From: Propionibacteriaceae bacterium
GTDB taxonomy: Bacteria > Actinomycetota > Actinomycetes > Propionibacteriales > Propionibacteriaceae
Length of the DNA stretch: 13,038 nt
Reading direction: 5' to 3'
NCBI GenBank assembly: GCA_024636075.1
Contig: JAGXHS010000180.1
Location: forward strand, 1 to 13,038
The translations under genes and the position numbers were made by a program. Under the pieces are notes generated by a model that was given only the letters and a program-made list of their open reading frames with translations, made no database searches and was not told where the DNA came from. Positions 5,345 through 12,903 of this stretch are shown here, piece by piece (position 1 is the first letter of the stretch; every line of letters begins with the position of its first letter).

Positions 5345-6679
5345 CTATCTGGAACGACAGAGATCGAGCAGTTCGTGCCAGGTTTCGATCTTGGTGCGGT
5401 CGCGCTCATGCTGCATGCCCAGGTTGGTCTCGGCCTTCTCGATCCGTTTCCAGTCGTCGAAGCTCGACGGCGAGACGCCACGCGCCGCCAAGGTGTCGGA
5501 GAGCCGCCTTCGTGACTCGACCGTGGACACGGAGCTGTTCGGGTCCAGGTCGGCCAGCAGATGGGTGACTGTTTGGTTGGCGTCGGACTTGTTGGTGCCG
5601 ATGACACCGATTGGTCCGCGCTTGATCCAACCGACGACGTACTCCCGGGGACAGATCGCGCCGTCGGGGGTGAGGACTCGGCCCTCACTGTTGGGCACGA
5701 TGCCACGATCAGCGTCGAACGACACCCCGGGCAGGGGAACACTGCGGTATCCGATCGCCCGCAACACCAGATCGGTGGGGATCTCTTCGCGCAGCCCCGA
5801 ATCCACCACGCGGCCATCGTCATCGAGTCTGGTGCCGCCGAGCACGACTGACTCCACCTCCGAGTCGCCGCGCAGCTCAAGTGGTCGCCGCCAGAAGCGC
5901 AGATGCAGCGTGCATCGCACCTCGCCATCGAACGCGCCACTCTGCGCCTCCCGCAGCAGGCTCAGGTTGGTACTGGTGCGGCGATCGAGGTGGTCCTCGT
6001 CGATCCCATCGAGATCTGCGGGGTCGCAGTCGACGGCCAACCCCGGAGTCTTGAGCAACTCCCGCAACTCCACGGGTGTGAATTTGGCGTGCTGCGCTCC
6101 CCGCCGTCCGACCAGCCAGATGTCTCGGACGGCGGCTCGCCGCAACTCGCCCAGCACCGTCTCGGGCATGTCGGTCGAATCCAGTGCCCTCGCATCCTTG
6201 GCCAGGATGCGGGCCACGTCCACCGCCACATTGCCCACGCCGACGGCCATCACGGACGTGACGCCGGTGAGGCCGTAGTCCCTTGCGTCGGGATGCCCGG
6301 AGTACCAGGCCACGAACTCTCGCGCTGACGTCGAACCAATCAGTTCCTCGCCCAGAATGTTCAGCCTCAGGTCCTCACTGGCCCCCACCGCGTAGATGAC
6401 GGCATCGTAGGCCCCCAATAGATCGTTGCGGGTGACGTCCTTGCCGAAGTGCACCAGTCCCCGGAAGTGCACCTGCTCGGCCTCGAAGGTGCGCGCCAAC
6501 GCCACCGCCACCGACTTGATCGACGTGTGGTCGGGTGCCACCCCGTATCGCAACAGACCGAAGGGTGTCGGCAGCCGATCGTAGATGTCGATGTGGATGT
6601 CAGGTCGTTTCCTGATCAGCGACTGAGCTGCGAACAGTCCGGACGGACCGGCTCCGACAACGGCGACAGACCAGCTCAT
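5345..6679 (-). CDS. fprA: Ferredoxin/adrenodoxin-type NADP reductase (FprA family)
   Basis: 444-residue FAD flavoenzyme that passes electrons between NADPH and a ferredoxin, commonly supplying cytochromes P450 or other ferredoxin-dependent enzymes. Seen: N-terminal FAD motif VAVVGAGPSGLFAAQSL, then LPTPFGLLRYGVAPDH, VGVGNVAVDVARIL (NADP-side Rossmann motif), VGRRGAQHAKFT, and the C-terminal GWIKRGPIGVIGTNKSDA, all hallmarks of the adrenodoxin-reductase family. Length is normal (~450). ATG at 6679 is preferred because MSWSVAVVGAG matches family N-termini and a GGTGGGGG run lies about 8 bases upstream; a GTG at 6694 would add five residues. It stands as a single gene, facing the nuclease gene at its 3' end and divergent from obg at its 5' end. 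No ferredoxin or P450 gene is visible, so its partner is unknown. Confidence 0.93.
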   Translation of the reverse strand: MSWSVAVVGAGPSGLFAAQSLIRKRPDIHIDIYDRLPTPFGLLRYGVAPDHTSIKSVAVALARTFEAEQVHFRGLVHFGKDVTRNDLLGAYDAVIYAVGASEDLRLNILGEELIGSTSAREFVAWYSGHPDARDYGLTGVTSVMAVGVGNVAVDVARILAKDARALDSTDMPETVLGELRRAAVRDIWLVGRRGAQHAKFTPVELRELLKTPGLAVDCDPADLDGIDEDHLDRRTSTNLSLLREAQSGAFDGEVRCTLHLRFWRRPLELRGDSEVESVVLGGTRLDDDGRVVDSGLREEIPTDLVLRAIGYRSVPLPGVSFDADRGIVPNSEGRVLTPDGAICPREYVVGWIKRGPIGVIGTNKSDANQTVTHLLADLDPNSSVSTVESRRRLSDTLAARGVSPSSFDDWKRIEKAETNLGMQHERDRTKIETWHELLDLCRSR

Positions 6680-6811
6680 CGATGAAACCCCCACCTGTGG
6701 TCCACCTCACACTAGTGGTCCGGCTCGGTTTTGGCGGGCTGCTCGACCATCGCTGGGGCCGCGACTCCGTTTCCGGCCCTTCTCCTGCTCCACGGCCACG
6801 ACGTCGACGGA

Positions 6812-6817
6812 TACACT
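6812..6817 (+). promoter_or_regulatory. Possible -10 box of the obg operon
   Basis: TACACT fits TANNNT and lies about 45 bases before the obg ATG, in the 184-base gap between divergent fprA and obg. No good -35 hexamer sits 16-18 bases upstream (TCCACG is the best). I see no convincing promoter for fprA in the gap; TAGTGT, read on the minus strand near 6712, is the only weak candidate. Confidence 0.25.
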
Positions 6818-6863
6818 GGCCCGGCACCCGCAACGGGTGGAAGATCTCTCGTGAGGACTCTTG

Positions 6864-8366
6864 ATGGCGATCCCCAGCTTCGTCGACCGAGTGACATTGC
6901 ATGTCACGGCCGGCAAAGGCGGAAACGGTTGTGCATCGGTGCACCGCGAGAAGTTCAAGCCCCTCGGCGGCCCCGATGGTGGCAACGGTGGTCACGGAGG
7001 GTCGGTCATCTTTCGGGTCGACCCCCAGCTCACCACCCTCGTTGACTACCATCGCCAGTCGAAGCGAACGGCCACCAACGGCCAACCCGGCCGGGGGGAC
7101 AACCAGAACGGCGCCGATGGTGCAGACGTTGTGCTGCCGGTTCCCGAAGGCACCATCGTCGTCGACTCCGACACCGGTGAGCAGCTCACTGACCTGACCG
7201 GCGCTGAGGCTGAGTTCATCGTGGCTGAAGGTGGCAGTGGTGGCCTGGGCAACGCTGCGCTCGCGTCGGCCGCCCGCAAGGCGCCGGGCTTCGCACTGCT
7301 CGGTGAGGAAGGCGATGAGCGCTCCGTTCATTTGGAGCTCAAGGTCCTCGCCGATGTGGGTCTGGTCGGCTTCCCGAGCGCCGGAAAGTCCAGTTTGATC
7401 GCCGCGATCAGCCGCGCCCGCCCCAAGATCGCTGACTACCCGTTCACCACGCTCATCCCGAATCTGGGCGTGGTGGTTGCCGGTGACGTCACCTTCACCG
7501 TCGCTGACGTGCCGGGACTGATCGAGGGTGCCTCCGCGGGACGCGGTCTTGGGCACGACTTCCTGCGCCACATCGAACGCTGTCTGGCGATCGTGCACGT
7601 CATCGACTGCGCCACCTTCGAACCCGGTCGCGATCCGCTGAGCGATCTGGAGATCATCGAGGCTGAACTGGACGCGCACGGGGGGCTGGAGGACCGTCCC
7701 CGGATGGTCGCGTTGAACAAGGTCGACATTCCCGATGCCGCCGAAATCGCCGAGATGGTGCACACGGAACTGCAGGAACGTGGTCTGCGCACCTTCGCCA
7801 TCTCCACCAAGACCGGCGAAGGCCTACAGCAGCTGACCTTCGAGATGGCTCAGCTGGTCGCGGAGCGGCGGTCGAGGATGTCACCCGCCCCGCCGCCGAG
7901 GATCGTGCTGCGTCCACAACCCACCAGCGGGGTGCCTGAGTTCACCATCAAGCAACAGGGCGACGGCGAGCGTGGTCAACTCTGGCGGGTGCAAGGTACG
8001 AAACCGGAGCGCTGGGTGCGCCAGACCGACTTCAACAACTCCGAAGCTGTCGGCTATCTCGCTGACCGGCTCAACCGGATCGGGATCGAGGACCGGTTGC
8101 TCGAACTCGGCGCCCGCGCCGGTGACGCCGTGGCCATCGGCGGTGAGGATGCGGTGGTGTTCGACTTCGCACCGCAGGTCGACATCGGGGCCGAGATCTT
8201 GTCCCGTCGTGGTGAGGACCAGCGTCTCGAGGAGGAGCGTTCCTCGGTGCGTCGACGCCGCGAGATGGACGCCGAGTATCAAGAAGCTCGCGCCGACCAC
8301 GGTGTCGTGGGACGCGACACCACCGGACGCTCGTGGCGGGTGGACTACGACGAGGATGAGTCGTGA
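6864..8366 (+). CDS. obg: GTPase Obg (CgtA)
   Basis: 500-residue essential GTPase that binds the 50S subunit late in its assembly. Domains in order: the glycine-rich Obg fold at residues ~3-158 (AGKGGNGCASVHREK, then GGPDGGNGGHGG), the G domain ~159-335 with P-loop GFPSAGKSS (169-177), DVPGLIEG (215-222), NKVD (285-288) and STKTGEG, and a C-terminal OCT/DUF1967 domain at ~345-440. A ~60-residue charged tail rich in Glu, Arg and Asp follows, as in other actinobacterial Obg proteins. The ATG at 6864 is preferred over a TTG three bases earlier, with GAGG seven bases upstream. Its TGA overlaps the GTG of proB by four bases, so the pair is translationally coupled. The usual upstream partner rpmA is absent from this position, so obg needs its own promoter. 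Confidence 0.97.
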   Translation: MAIPSFVDRVTLHVTAGKGGNGCASVHREKFKPLGGPDGGNGGHGGSVIFRVDPQLTTLVDYHRQSKRTATNGQPGRGDNQNGADGADVVLPVPEGTIVVDSDTGEQLTDLTGAEAEFIVAEGGSGGLGNAALASAARKAPGFALLGEEGDERSVHLELKVLADVGLVGFPSAGKSSLIAAISRARPKIADYPFTTLIPNLGVVVAGDVTFTVADVPGLIEGASAGRGLGHDFLRHIERCLAIVHVIDCATFEPGRDPLSDLEIIEAELDAHGGLEDRPRMVALNKVDIPDAAEIAEMVHTELQERGLRTFAISTKTGEGLQQLTFEMAQLVAERRSRMSPAPPPRIVLRPQPTSGVPEFTIKQQGDGERGQLWRVQGTKPERWVRQTDFNNSEAVGYLADRLNRIGIEDRLLELGARAGDAVAIGGEDAVVFDFAPQVDIGAEILSRRGEDQRLEEERSSVRRRREMDAEYQEARADHGVVGRDTTGRSWRVDYDEDES

Positions 8367-9499
8367 CCGGACGCGGCGCCATCAGCAGGGCCCGACGGGT
8401 CGTGGTGAAGGTCGGATCGTCATCGTTGACCACCGCGGAAGGCGGCATCGATCCGGCGCGAATGTCAGCCCTGGTGGACACGTTGGTGGACGTTCGAGCC
8501 CGCGGTACACAGGTGATCCTCATCTCGTCCGGCGCGATCGCCGCCGGGCTGGCGCCGCTGGGGCTGCCCAGTCGCCCTCGTGATCTGGCGAGTCAGCAGG
8601 CCGCTGCCTCAGTGGGGCAGGGATTGCTGATCCAGCAGTACACCGAGATGTTCGACACCCACGGCCTGAGGGTCGGTCAGGTGTTGCTCACGGTGGATGA
8701 CCTGACGCGCCAGTCGAACTATGGCAACGCCCTGCGCACGCTCGGGCGATTGCTGCAGCTCCGGGTGCTGCCGATCGTCAACGAGAACGACACGGTGGCC
8801 ACCCACGAGATCCGATTCGGCGACAACGATCGACTGGCCGCATTGGTCGCCCAGCTGGTGCGCGCCGAGGCACTGGTCCTTCTCAGCGACGTTGATGGGG
8901 TGTACACCTCTCACCCTGATGATCTCGGCGCTCAACTCATTCACCATGTCCTAGACGTCACTGCGCTCGACGTGGACACCAGCCGCACCGGATCCGCCAT
9001 CGGATCTGGAGGGATGACGACCAAGCTGCAGGCGGCCCAGATCGCCACCAGCGCCGGTATTCCGGTCGTACTCGCGAGTGCGGCACAGGCCCGGGCAGCG
9101 CTGACGGGCCAAGCTGTCGGCACCCTGTTCGCGCCGATCGACAGACCACGCCCGCGGCGATTGCTGTGGTTGGGGCACGCCTCGATCACCAAGGGATCAC
9201 TGGCGTTGGACGATGGGGCCATGCGGGCCGTGCTGCGCGGCAAGGCATCCCTGCTTGCGGCGGGCGTCACCGGCGTTGACGGTCAGTTCACCGCGGGCGA
9301 TCCGGTCGACCTGGTCGACGCCTCCGGCCGCATCAGGGCACGCGGGATATCGAATTTCAGCTCCGTGGCGCTCCCGGAGATGCTGGGTCGCAACAGCCAC
9401 GAACTGGCCGACTCGCTGGGGGAGGGGTACGGCCGCGCAGTGGTGCATCGAGACGCGCTGATCGTGCTGACCCCGACCGACACCGAGGTCCCTTTCTGA
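8363..9499 (+). CDS. proB: Glutamate 5-kinase
   Basis: 378-residue cytosolic kinase that phosphorylates glutamate with ATP, the first and usually proline-inhibited step of proline synthesis. Seen: amino-acid kinase domain with VVVKVGSSSLT (13-23), ISSGAIAAG (54-62), PIVNENDTV (137-145), FGDNDRLAA (152-160), LSDVDGVY (174-181) and GSGGMTTKLQAA (214-225). A complete C-terminal PUA domain follows at ~283-370, giving the usual length of the two-domain form. The GTG start at 8363 lies in the GTGA overlap with obg, and GAGGA seven bases upstream can serve as ribosome binding site. proA follows after 73 bases. The obg-proB order is widespread in Actinomycetota. Confidence 0.97.
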   Translation: MTGRGAISRARRVVVKVGSSSLTTAEGGIDPARMSALVDTLVDVRARGTQVILISSGAIAAGLAPLGLPSRPRDLASQQAAASVGQGLLIQQYTEMFDTHGLRVGQVLLTVDDLTRQSNYGNALRTLGRLLQLRVLPIVNENDTVATHEIRFGDNDRLAALVAQLVRAEALVLLSDVDGVYTSHPDDLGAQLIHHVLDVTALDVDTSRTGSAIGSGGMTTKLQAAQIATSAGIPVVLASAAQARAALTGQAVGTLFAPIDRPRPRRLLWLGHASITKGSLALDDGAMRAVLRGKASLLAAGVTGVDGQFTAGDPVDLVDASGRIRARGISNFSSVALPEMLGRNSHELADSLGEGYGRAVVHRDALIVLTPTDTEVPF

Positions 9500-9559
9500 G
9501 TTGCGTGCTCAGCGTTCCGGAATCTGACACAGCGAAGCAGAGCGTTCGTAGGATGCCTC

Positions 9560-9572
9560 TACAGTTCGTGGT
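9560..9572 (+). promoter_or_regulatory. Candidate -10 box giving a leaderless proA transcript
   Basis: TACAGT (9560-9565) fits TANNNT and sits seven bases before the proA GTG, the spacing expected if transcription starts at the start codon. No Shine-Dalgarno sequence lies between, and no good -35 is visible. Leaderless mRNAs are common in actinobacteria. Confidence 0.45.
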
Positions 9573-10814
9573 GTGACGTTCACTGAGCAAGCCCACCTGG
9601 CCCGGGATGCGTCCCGAGCGCTGGCCACCCTCACCCGTGGCGACAAGGATGCCTCCCTGCAGGCCATGGCTGACGCCCTCGCCGCCGCTGAGGCCGAGGT
9701 GCTGTCGGCCAACCAACGTGACGTGACCCGTGCCGAGGAATCCGGGACGGAACCATCCCTGATCGATCGGTTGCGATTGGACTCATCACGGCTCTCCGCG
9801 ATGGTGCAAGGACTGCGCGACCTCGCCGGCCTTCCCGACCCGGTGGGTGAAGTGGTTCGTGGTTGGCGGACACCGGTCGGGGTGTCGGTGAACCAGGTGC
9901 GGGTACCGTTCGGCGTCGTCGGCATCATCTATGAAGCCAGACCCAATGTGACCGCCGACGCCGCGGGCATCTGCCTCAAGTCGGGCAATGCCGCGTTGCT
10001 GCGCGGCTCCTCATCAGCGGTGGAATCCAACCGAGCCGTGGTGCAGGCGCTACGCAACGGTCTCGAGTCCGTCGGTTTGCCGGCCGATGCGGTCGCGCTG
10101 GTGGAAGGGGATCGCAGCGTCACCACCGACATGATGACGGCCCGCGGGCTGGTCGACGTCCTCATTCCGCGCGGTGGCGCCGGGCTGATCAACCACGTCG
10201 TGCAGCACTCGGTGGTGCCGGTGATCGAGACCGGAACCGGGAACTGTCACCTGTTCGTTGACGCCAGCGCCGACGTCTCGATGGCGATCGACATCATGAT
10301 CAATGCCAAGGCCCAGCGCTGCAGCGTGTGCAATGCGCTGGAGACGCTTCTGGTGCACCGCGGGATTGCTGACGAGTTCCTGCCGACAGCCTTCGGAGCG
10401 CTCCGGGATGCAGGAGTCACCGTGCACGGTGGGCCCGACGTGGTTTCCCGCGACTCCGCGGTGGTTGCCGCCCAACCGGACGAGTTCGACGCCGAGTACC
10501 TGAGCATGGACATCGCGGTGAAGGTCGTCGACGATGTGGACGAGGCGCTGCTGCACATCAGGCGACACGGCACCGGTCATTCGGAAACAATTGTCACCAC
10601 CGACCAGGCATCCGCTGATCGTTTCATTGCCGAGGTGGACGCGGCCGCGGTGCTGGTGAATGCGTCCAGCCGATTCGTCGATGGTGGGGAGTTCGGCTTC
10701 GGTGCCGAGATAGGCATATCCACCCAGAAGCTGCACGCGCGGGGGCCGATGGGTCTGGCGGAGATGACCTCGACCAAGTACGTGCTGCGTGGTGACGGTC
10801 AGATCCGCCAGTGA
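9573..10814 (+). CDS. proA: Glutamate-5-semialdehyde dehydrogenase (gamma-glutamyl phosphate reductase)
   Basis: 413-residue cytosolic enzyme that reduces glutamyl-5-phosphate with NADPH, the second step of proline synthesis and the natural follow-on to ProB. It belongs to the aldehyde dehydrogenase superfamily. Seen: VPFGVVGIIYEARPNVTADAA region (111-131, given here by its ends VPFGVVG and NVTADAA), LKSGNAALLRG (135-145), IPRGGAGLI (198-206), and the catalytic motif QRCSVCNALET, with C253 as the likely nucleophile by position in the family motif. The full length is normal. The start is taken at GTG 9573 because the family's N-terminal helix begins just after it; it has no ribosome binding site, which fits a leaderless transcript. 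The gene is 73 bases beyond proB with its own candidate -10 box. Confidence 0.97.
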   Translation: MTFTEQAHLARDASRALATLTRGDKDASLQAMADALAAAEAEVLSANQRDVTRAEESGTEPSLIDRLRLDSSRLSAMVQGLRDLAGLPDPVGEVVRGWRTPVGVSVNQVRVPFGVVGIIYEARPNVTADAAGICLKSGNAALLRGSSSAVESNRAVVQALRNGLESVGLPADAVALVEGDRSVTTDMMTARGLVDVLIPRGGAGLINHVVQHSVVPVIETGTGNCHLFVDASADVSMAIDIMINAKAQRCSVCNALETLLVHRGIADEFLPTAFGALRDAGVTVHGGPDVVSRDSAVVAAQPDEFDAEYLSMDIAVKVVDDVDEALLHIRRHGTGHSETIVTTDQASADRFIAEVDAAAVLVNASSRFVDGGEFGFGAEIGISTQKLHARGPMGLAEMTSTKYVLRGDGQIRQ

Positions 10815-10869
10815 CGGCTGCCAGCGCCGAGCGCGGTGCCGGAGACCGATCTGAGGATAAGCTGAACGA

Positions 10870-10992
10870 ATGGCACTGCACCTTCTGCAAACCTCTGCTC
10901 CACCGTGGACCGCTGGACTGGTCGCCCTGGTCCTGCTGCTTGGCGCCCTGATCTGGGTGCTGGTCTTCGGCGCATCGCGCCCGAACAGCTGA
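10870..10992 (+). CDS. 40-residue single-span membrane microprotein
   Basis: An ATG at 10870 opens a 40-codon frame ending in TGA 10990-10992. Residues 1-13 (MALHLLQTSAPPW) form a short head, followed by an uninterrupted hydrophobic stretch of about 21 residues (ending IWVLVFGA), and then a short polar tail SRPNS. This reads as one transmembrane helix. Its stop shares a base with the nadD ATG (TGATG), an arrangement typical of translational coupling and therefore good evidence that it is translated. A TAAGCT (10858-10863) seven bases upstream could be a -10 for a leaderless start, and GAGG at 10853-10856 is too far away to be an ideal ribosome binding site. I do not recognise the family and assign no function. 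Confidence 0.6.
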   Translation: MALHLLQTSAPPWTAGLVALVLLLGALIWVLVFGASRPNS

Positions 10993-11687
10993 TGGCAACA
11001 CCTCCCACCGGTCTGGCTCGGACCAACCGGGGAGAACGACACCGGCTGGGGGTGATGGGCGGCACATTCGACCCGATCCATCATGGTCACCTGGTTGCCG
11101 CCAGTGAGGTCGCCGCCAGATTCCACTTCGACGAAGTGGTCTTCGTGCCCACCGGTGTGCCGTGGCAGAAGGCTGGCCGCACCGTCTCCGCCGCCGAGGA
11201 TCGCTACCTGATGACCGTCATTGCGACCGCTTCAAACCCCCGGTTCTCGGTGTCCCGGGTCGACATCGACCGTGATGGAAACACCTACACTGTGGACACC
11301 CTCAAGGACCTGCGCGCACAGCGCGGCGAGGACGTCGACCTGTTCTTCATCACCGGCGCAGACGCCTTGGCGAAGATTCTCACTTGGCGCGGTGCCGACG
11401 AACTGTTCGACTTGGCGCAGTTCGTCGGAGTCTCCCGCCCCGGTGTGGCTCTCGGCCTCGAGGACATCTCGCACCTGCCGTCGGACAAGGTGACCCTGCT
11501 GGAGGTGCCCGCGATGGCGATCTCGTCCACCGCGTGCCGCACTCGGGTCATGCATGGTGCCCCCATTTGGTACCTGGTGCCCGACGGCATCGTGCAGTAC
11601 ATCGTCAAGCGGGGTCTGTATCATCCAAACCTCGACGTTTCTGCAGTCGTCGAACCACAACCGCCCATCGATCAGGAAACCACGTGA
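10992..11687 (+). CDS. nadD: Nicotinate-nucleotide adenylyltransferase
   Basis: 231-residue cytosolic enzyme that joins nicotinic acid mononucleotide to AMP from ATP, making deamido-NAD in NAD synthesis. Seen: the nucleotidyltransferase signature LGVMGGTFDPIHHGH (19-33) with the catalytic histidines, FVPTGVPWQK (51-60), SRVDIDRDGNTYTVDTL (88-104), FFITGADALAKILTW (118-132), and the second signature ISSTACR (177-183). The length is typical. The ATG at 10992 is chosen for its TGATG junction with the microprotein; an in-frame start 87 bases upstream would add residues without homology and run across the microprotein gene. The C-terminus ends in a short Pro-rich tail. Its TGA overlaps the rsfS GTG (GTGA), so nadD, rsfS and the phosphatase form one coupled operon. 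Confidence 0.95.
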   Translation: MATPPTGLARTNRGERHRLGVMGGTFDPIHHGHLVAASEVAARFHFDEVVFVPTGVPWQKAGRTVSAAEDRYLMTVIATASNPRFSVSRVDIDRDGNTYTVDTLKDLRAQRGEDVDLFFITGADALAKILTWRGADELFDLAQFVGVSRPGVALGLEDISHLPSDKVTLLEVPAMAISSTACRTRVMHGAPIWYLVPDGIVQYIVKRGLYHPNLDVSAVVEPQPPIDQETT

Positions 11688-12064
11688 CGGCAACAGACCA
11701 TGCCCTGACCATCACCCGCGCGGCTGCCCAGGCAGCTGCCGACAAACTCGCCACCGATCTGGTGGCACTCGACGTGTCCGAGCAGTTGGCCATCACCGAC
11801 GTCTTCCTGGTGGTCAGCGCCAGCAACGAACGCCAGGTCGGGGCCGTCGTCGACGGCGTCGAAGAAGCGCTGCTGAAGCTCCAGGAGAAGCCGGCCCGCC
11901 GGGAAGGCGACCGGGAGAACCGCTGGGTGTTGCTGGACTACCTGGATGTCGTGGTGCACGTCCAGCACGTGGAGGAACGCGAGCTGTACTCACTGGACCG
12001 GTTGTGGCGCGACTGCCCCCGGATCGAGCTGCACGTCGACGCGCCGCTCGGTGAAGGGGCATGA
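11684..12064 (+). CDS. rsfS: Ribosome silencing factor RsfS
   Basis: 126-residue protein of the Iojap/RsfS family. It binds ribosomal protein L14 on the 50S subunit and blocks joining with 30S, lowering translation under poor nutrition. Seen: LVALDVSEQLAITDVFLVVSAS (given by its start LVALDVSE and end VFLVVSAS), NERQVGAVVDGVEEAL, and the hallmark RWVLLDYLDVVVHVQHVEER followed by YSLDRLWRDCPRI. The usual family glycine in LLDYGD is a leucine here (LLDYLD). The GTG at 11684 overlaps the nadD stop by four bases, and AGGAAA lies eight bases upstream. It ends in an ATGA overlap with the phosphatase gene. The nadD-rsfS pairing is widely conserved in bacteria. Confidence 0.95.
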   Translation: MTATDHALTITRAAAQAAADKLATDLVALDVSEQLAITDVFLVVSASNERQVGAVVDGVEEALLKLQEKPARREGDRENRWVLLDYLDVVVHVQHVEERELYSLDRLWRDCPRIELHVDAPLGEGA

Positions 12065-12705
12065 CTTCGGCAGCAACCCGGCTGCACGAACCCACCCGGT
12101 TGGTGTTGGTTCGCCACGGCGAGACCGAATGGAATCTCACCGGTCGGATGCAGGGTCAGCTGGACGTCGGACTGAACACCACCGGTCTGTTCCAGGCCCA
12201 GGCGATGGCACCCGTCGTTGCCCAGTACCATCCTGTCGCGCTGTACTCGTCGGATTCGCAACGGACCGTGCAGACCGCGAGCTTCCTTGCCGAACAGGTG
12301 CGGTTGCCGATCATCACTGACCCCCGGTTGCGTGAGGTTGACGTCGGTTCCTGGGGTGGGCTCGATCTTGCCCAGGTGAGCGAGCTGGATCCCGACTTCG
12401 GCGCGGCGCTCGCCCGGGGCGAGGATCGCCGTCGCTCGCCGGAGGGTGAGAACGGCGCTGATGTGGCAGCCAGGATCAGGCCGGCGCTCGATGAGATCGC
12501 ACGGCGGCATTCCGGTCTGACGACGGTCATCGTGTCGCACGGCTTCGCCTCCCGGATGGCCTTGATGTCGATGCTGGGGTGGGACTATCGCACGGCTTTC
12601 AGTCTCGGCGGGCTGTGGAACTGCGCCTGGGGAAGCCTGATCGGTGACGGTTCCACGTGGCGACTGGAGTCTTACAACCGAGCGGCTCCGCCGGGTGTTT
12701 CGTGA
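12061..12705 (+). CDS. Histidine phosphatase, probably glucosyl-3-phosphoglycerate phosphatase-like
   Basis: 214-residue member of the phosphoglycerate-mutase-like histidine phosphatase superfamily. Seen: VLVRHGETEWN (15-25) with the phosphorylated histidine H19, SSDSQRTVQTA with R68, LREVDVGSWGG (90-100) with the acid residue E92, and IVSHGFASR (157-165) with the second histidine H160. All catalytic positions are intact. The order nadD-rsfS-phosphatase matches Mycobacterium tuberculosis Rv2421c-Rv2420c-Rv2419c, where Rv2419c is GpgP, which removes phosphate from glucosyl-3-phosphoglycerate in methylglucose lipopolysaccharide or glucosylglycerate synthesis. The substrate here is inferred from that synteny; a general phosphatase or a ribazole-phosphatase-like role is possible. 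The start ATG at 12061 overlaps the rsfS stop by four bases. Confidence 0.88.
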   Translation: MTSAATRLHEPTRLVLVRHGETEWNLTGRMQGQLDVGLNTTGLFQAQAMAPVVAQYHPVALYSSDSQRTVQTASFLAEQVRLPIITDPRLREVDVGSWGGLDLAQVSELDPDFGAALARGEDRRRSPEGENGADVAARIRPALDEIARRHSGLTTVIVSHGFASRMALMSMLGWDYRTAFSLGGLWNCAWGSLIGDGSTWRLESYNRAAPPGVS

Positions 12706-12729
12706 CCCGAGAGTTCCCGAACAGCCGAT

Positions 12730-12759
12730 TTCACATCACAGTCGCCCGTGCGCTAGGGT
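12730..12759 (+). promoter_or_regulatory. Candidate promoter of tRNA-Ala
   Basis: TTCACA (12730-12735), an 18-base spacer and TAGGGT (12754-12759), matching five of six -35 consensus positions and TANNNT. The implied start is about 32 bases before the mature tRNA. Confidence 0.5.
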
Positions 12760-12798
12760 ATTTCAGTCCCGGTGCGACAAGCGAAGGGACTCCCGCAA

Positions 12799-12871
12799 GG
12801 GGCTATGGCGCAGTTGGTAGCGCGCTTCCATGGCATGGAAGAGGTCAGGGGTTCGAATCCCCTTAGCTCCA
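12799..12871 (+). tRNA. tRNA-Ala, anticodon GGC
   Basis: 73 bases that fold as a full cloverleaf. The acceptor stem GGGGCTA (12799-12805) pairs with TAGCTCC (12864-12870) with one G-U pair, and the discriminator A is at 12871. The anticodon stem CTTCC/GGAAG closes the loop ATGGCAT, giving GGC, which reads GCC and GCU alanine codons. The T arm is AGGGG-TTCGAAT-CCCCT. The 3' CCA is not encoded (ACA follows). No integrase or second copy of its 3' end is visible nearby, so there is no sign that it serves as an attachment site. Confidence 0.97.
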
Positions 12872-12903
12872 CAAGTTGACGCGCTTGAGTCGAAGTTCTC
12901 ACA

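Noticed and set aside
5127..6278. 383-codon plus-strand frame beginning in the right repeat array
   Set aside because: Beyond the array it is antisense to fprA and Ser/Arg-rich, with no recognisable domain.
6600..7763. 387-codon minus-strand frame
   Set aside because: It is a shadow of obg on the opposite strand, running into the fprA start.
9511..9547. Direct repeat AGCGTTC (9511-9517 and 9541-9547) in the proB-proA gap as an operator
   Set aside because: Only seven bases, not palindromic, and within chance expectation for a gap of this size.
10050..11126. 358-codon minus-strand frame
   Set aside because: It is antisense to proA and the start of nadD, both with intact signature motifs.
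12799..12871. tRNA-Ala as a phage or island attachment site
   Set aside because: No integrase gene and no second copy of the tRNA 3' end occur in the window.
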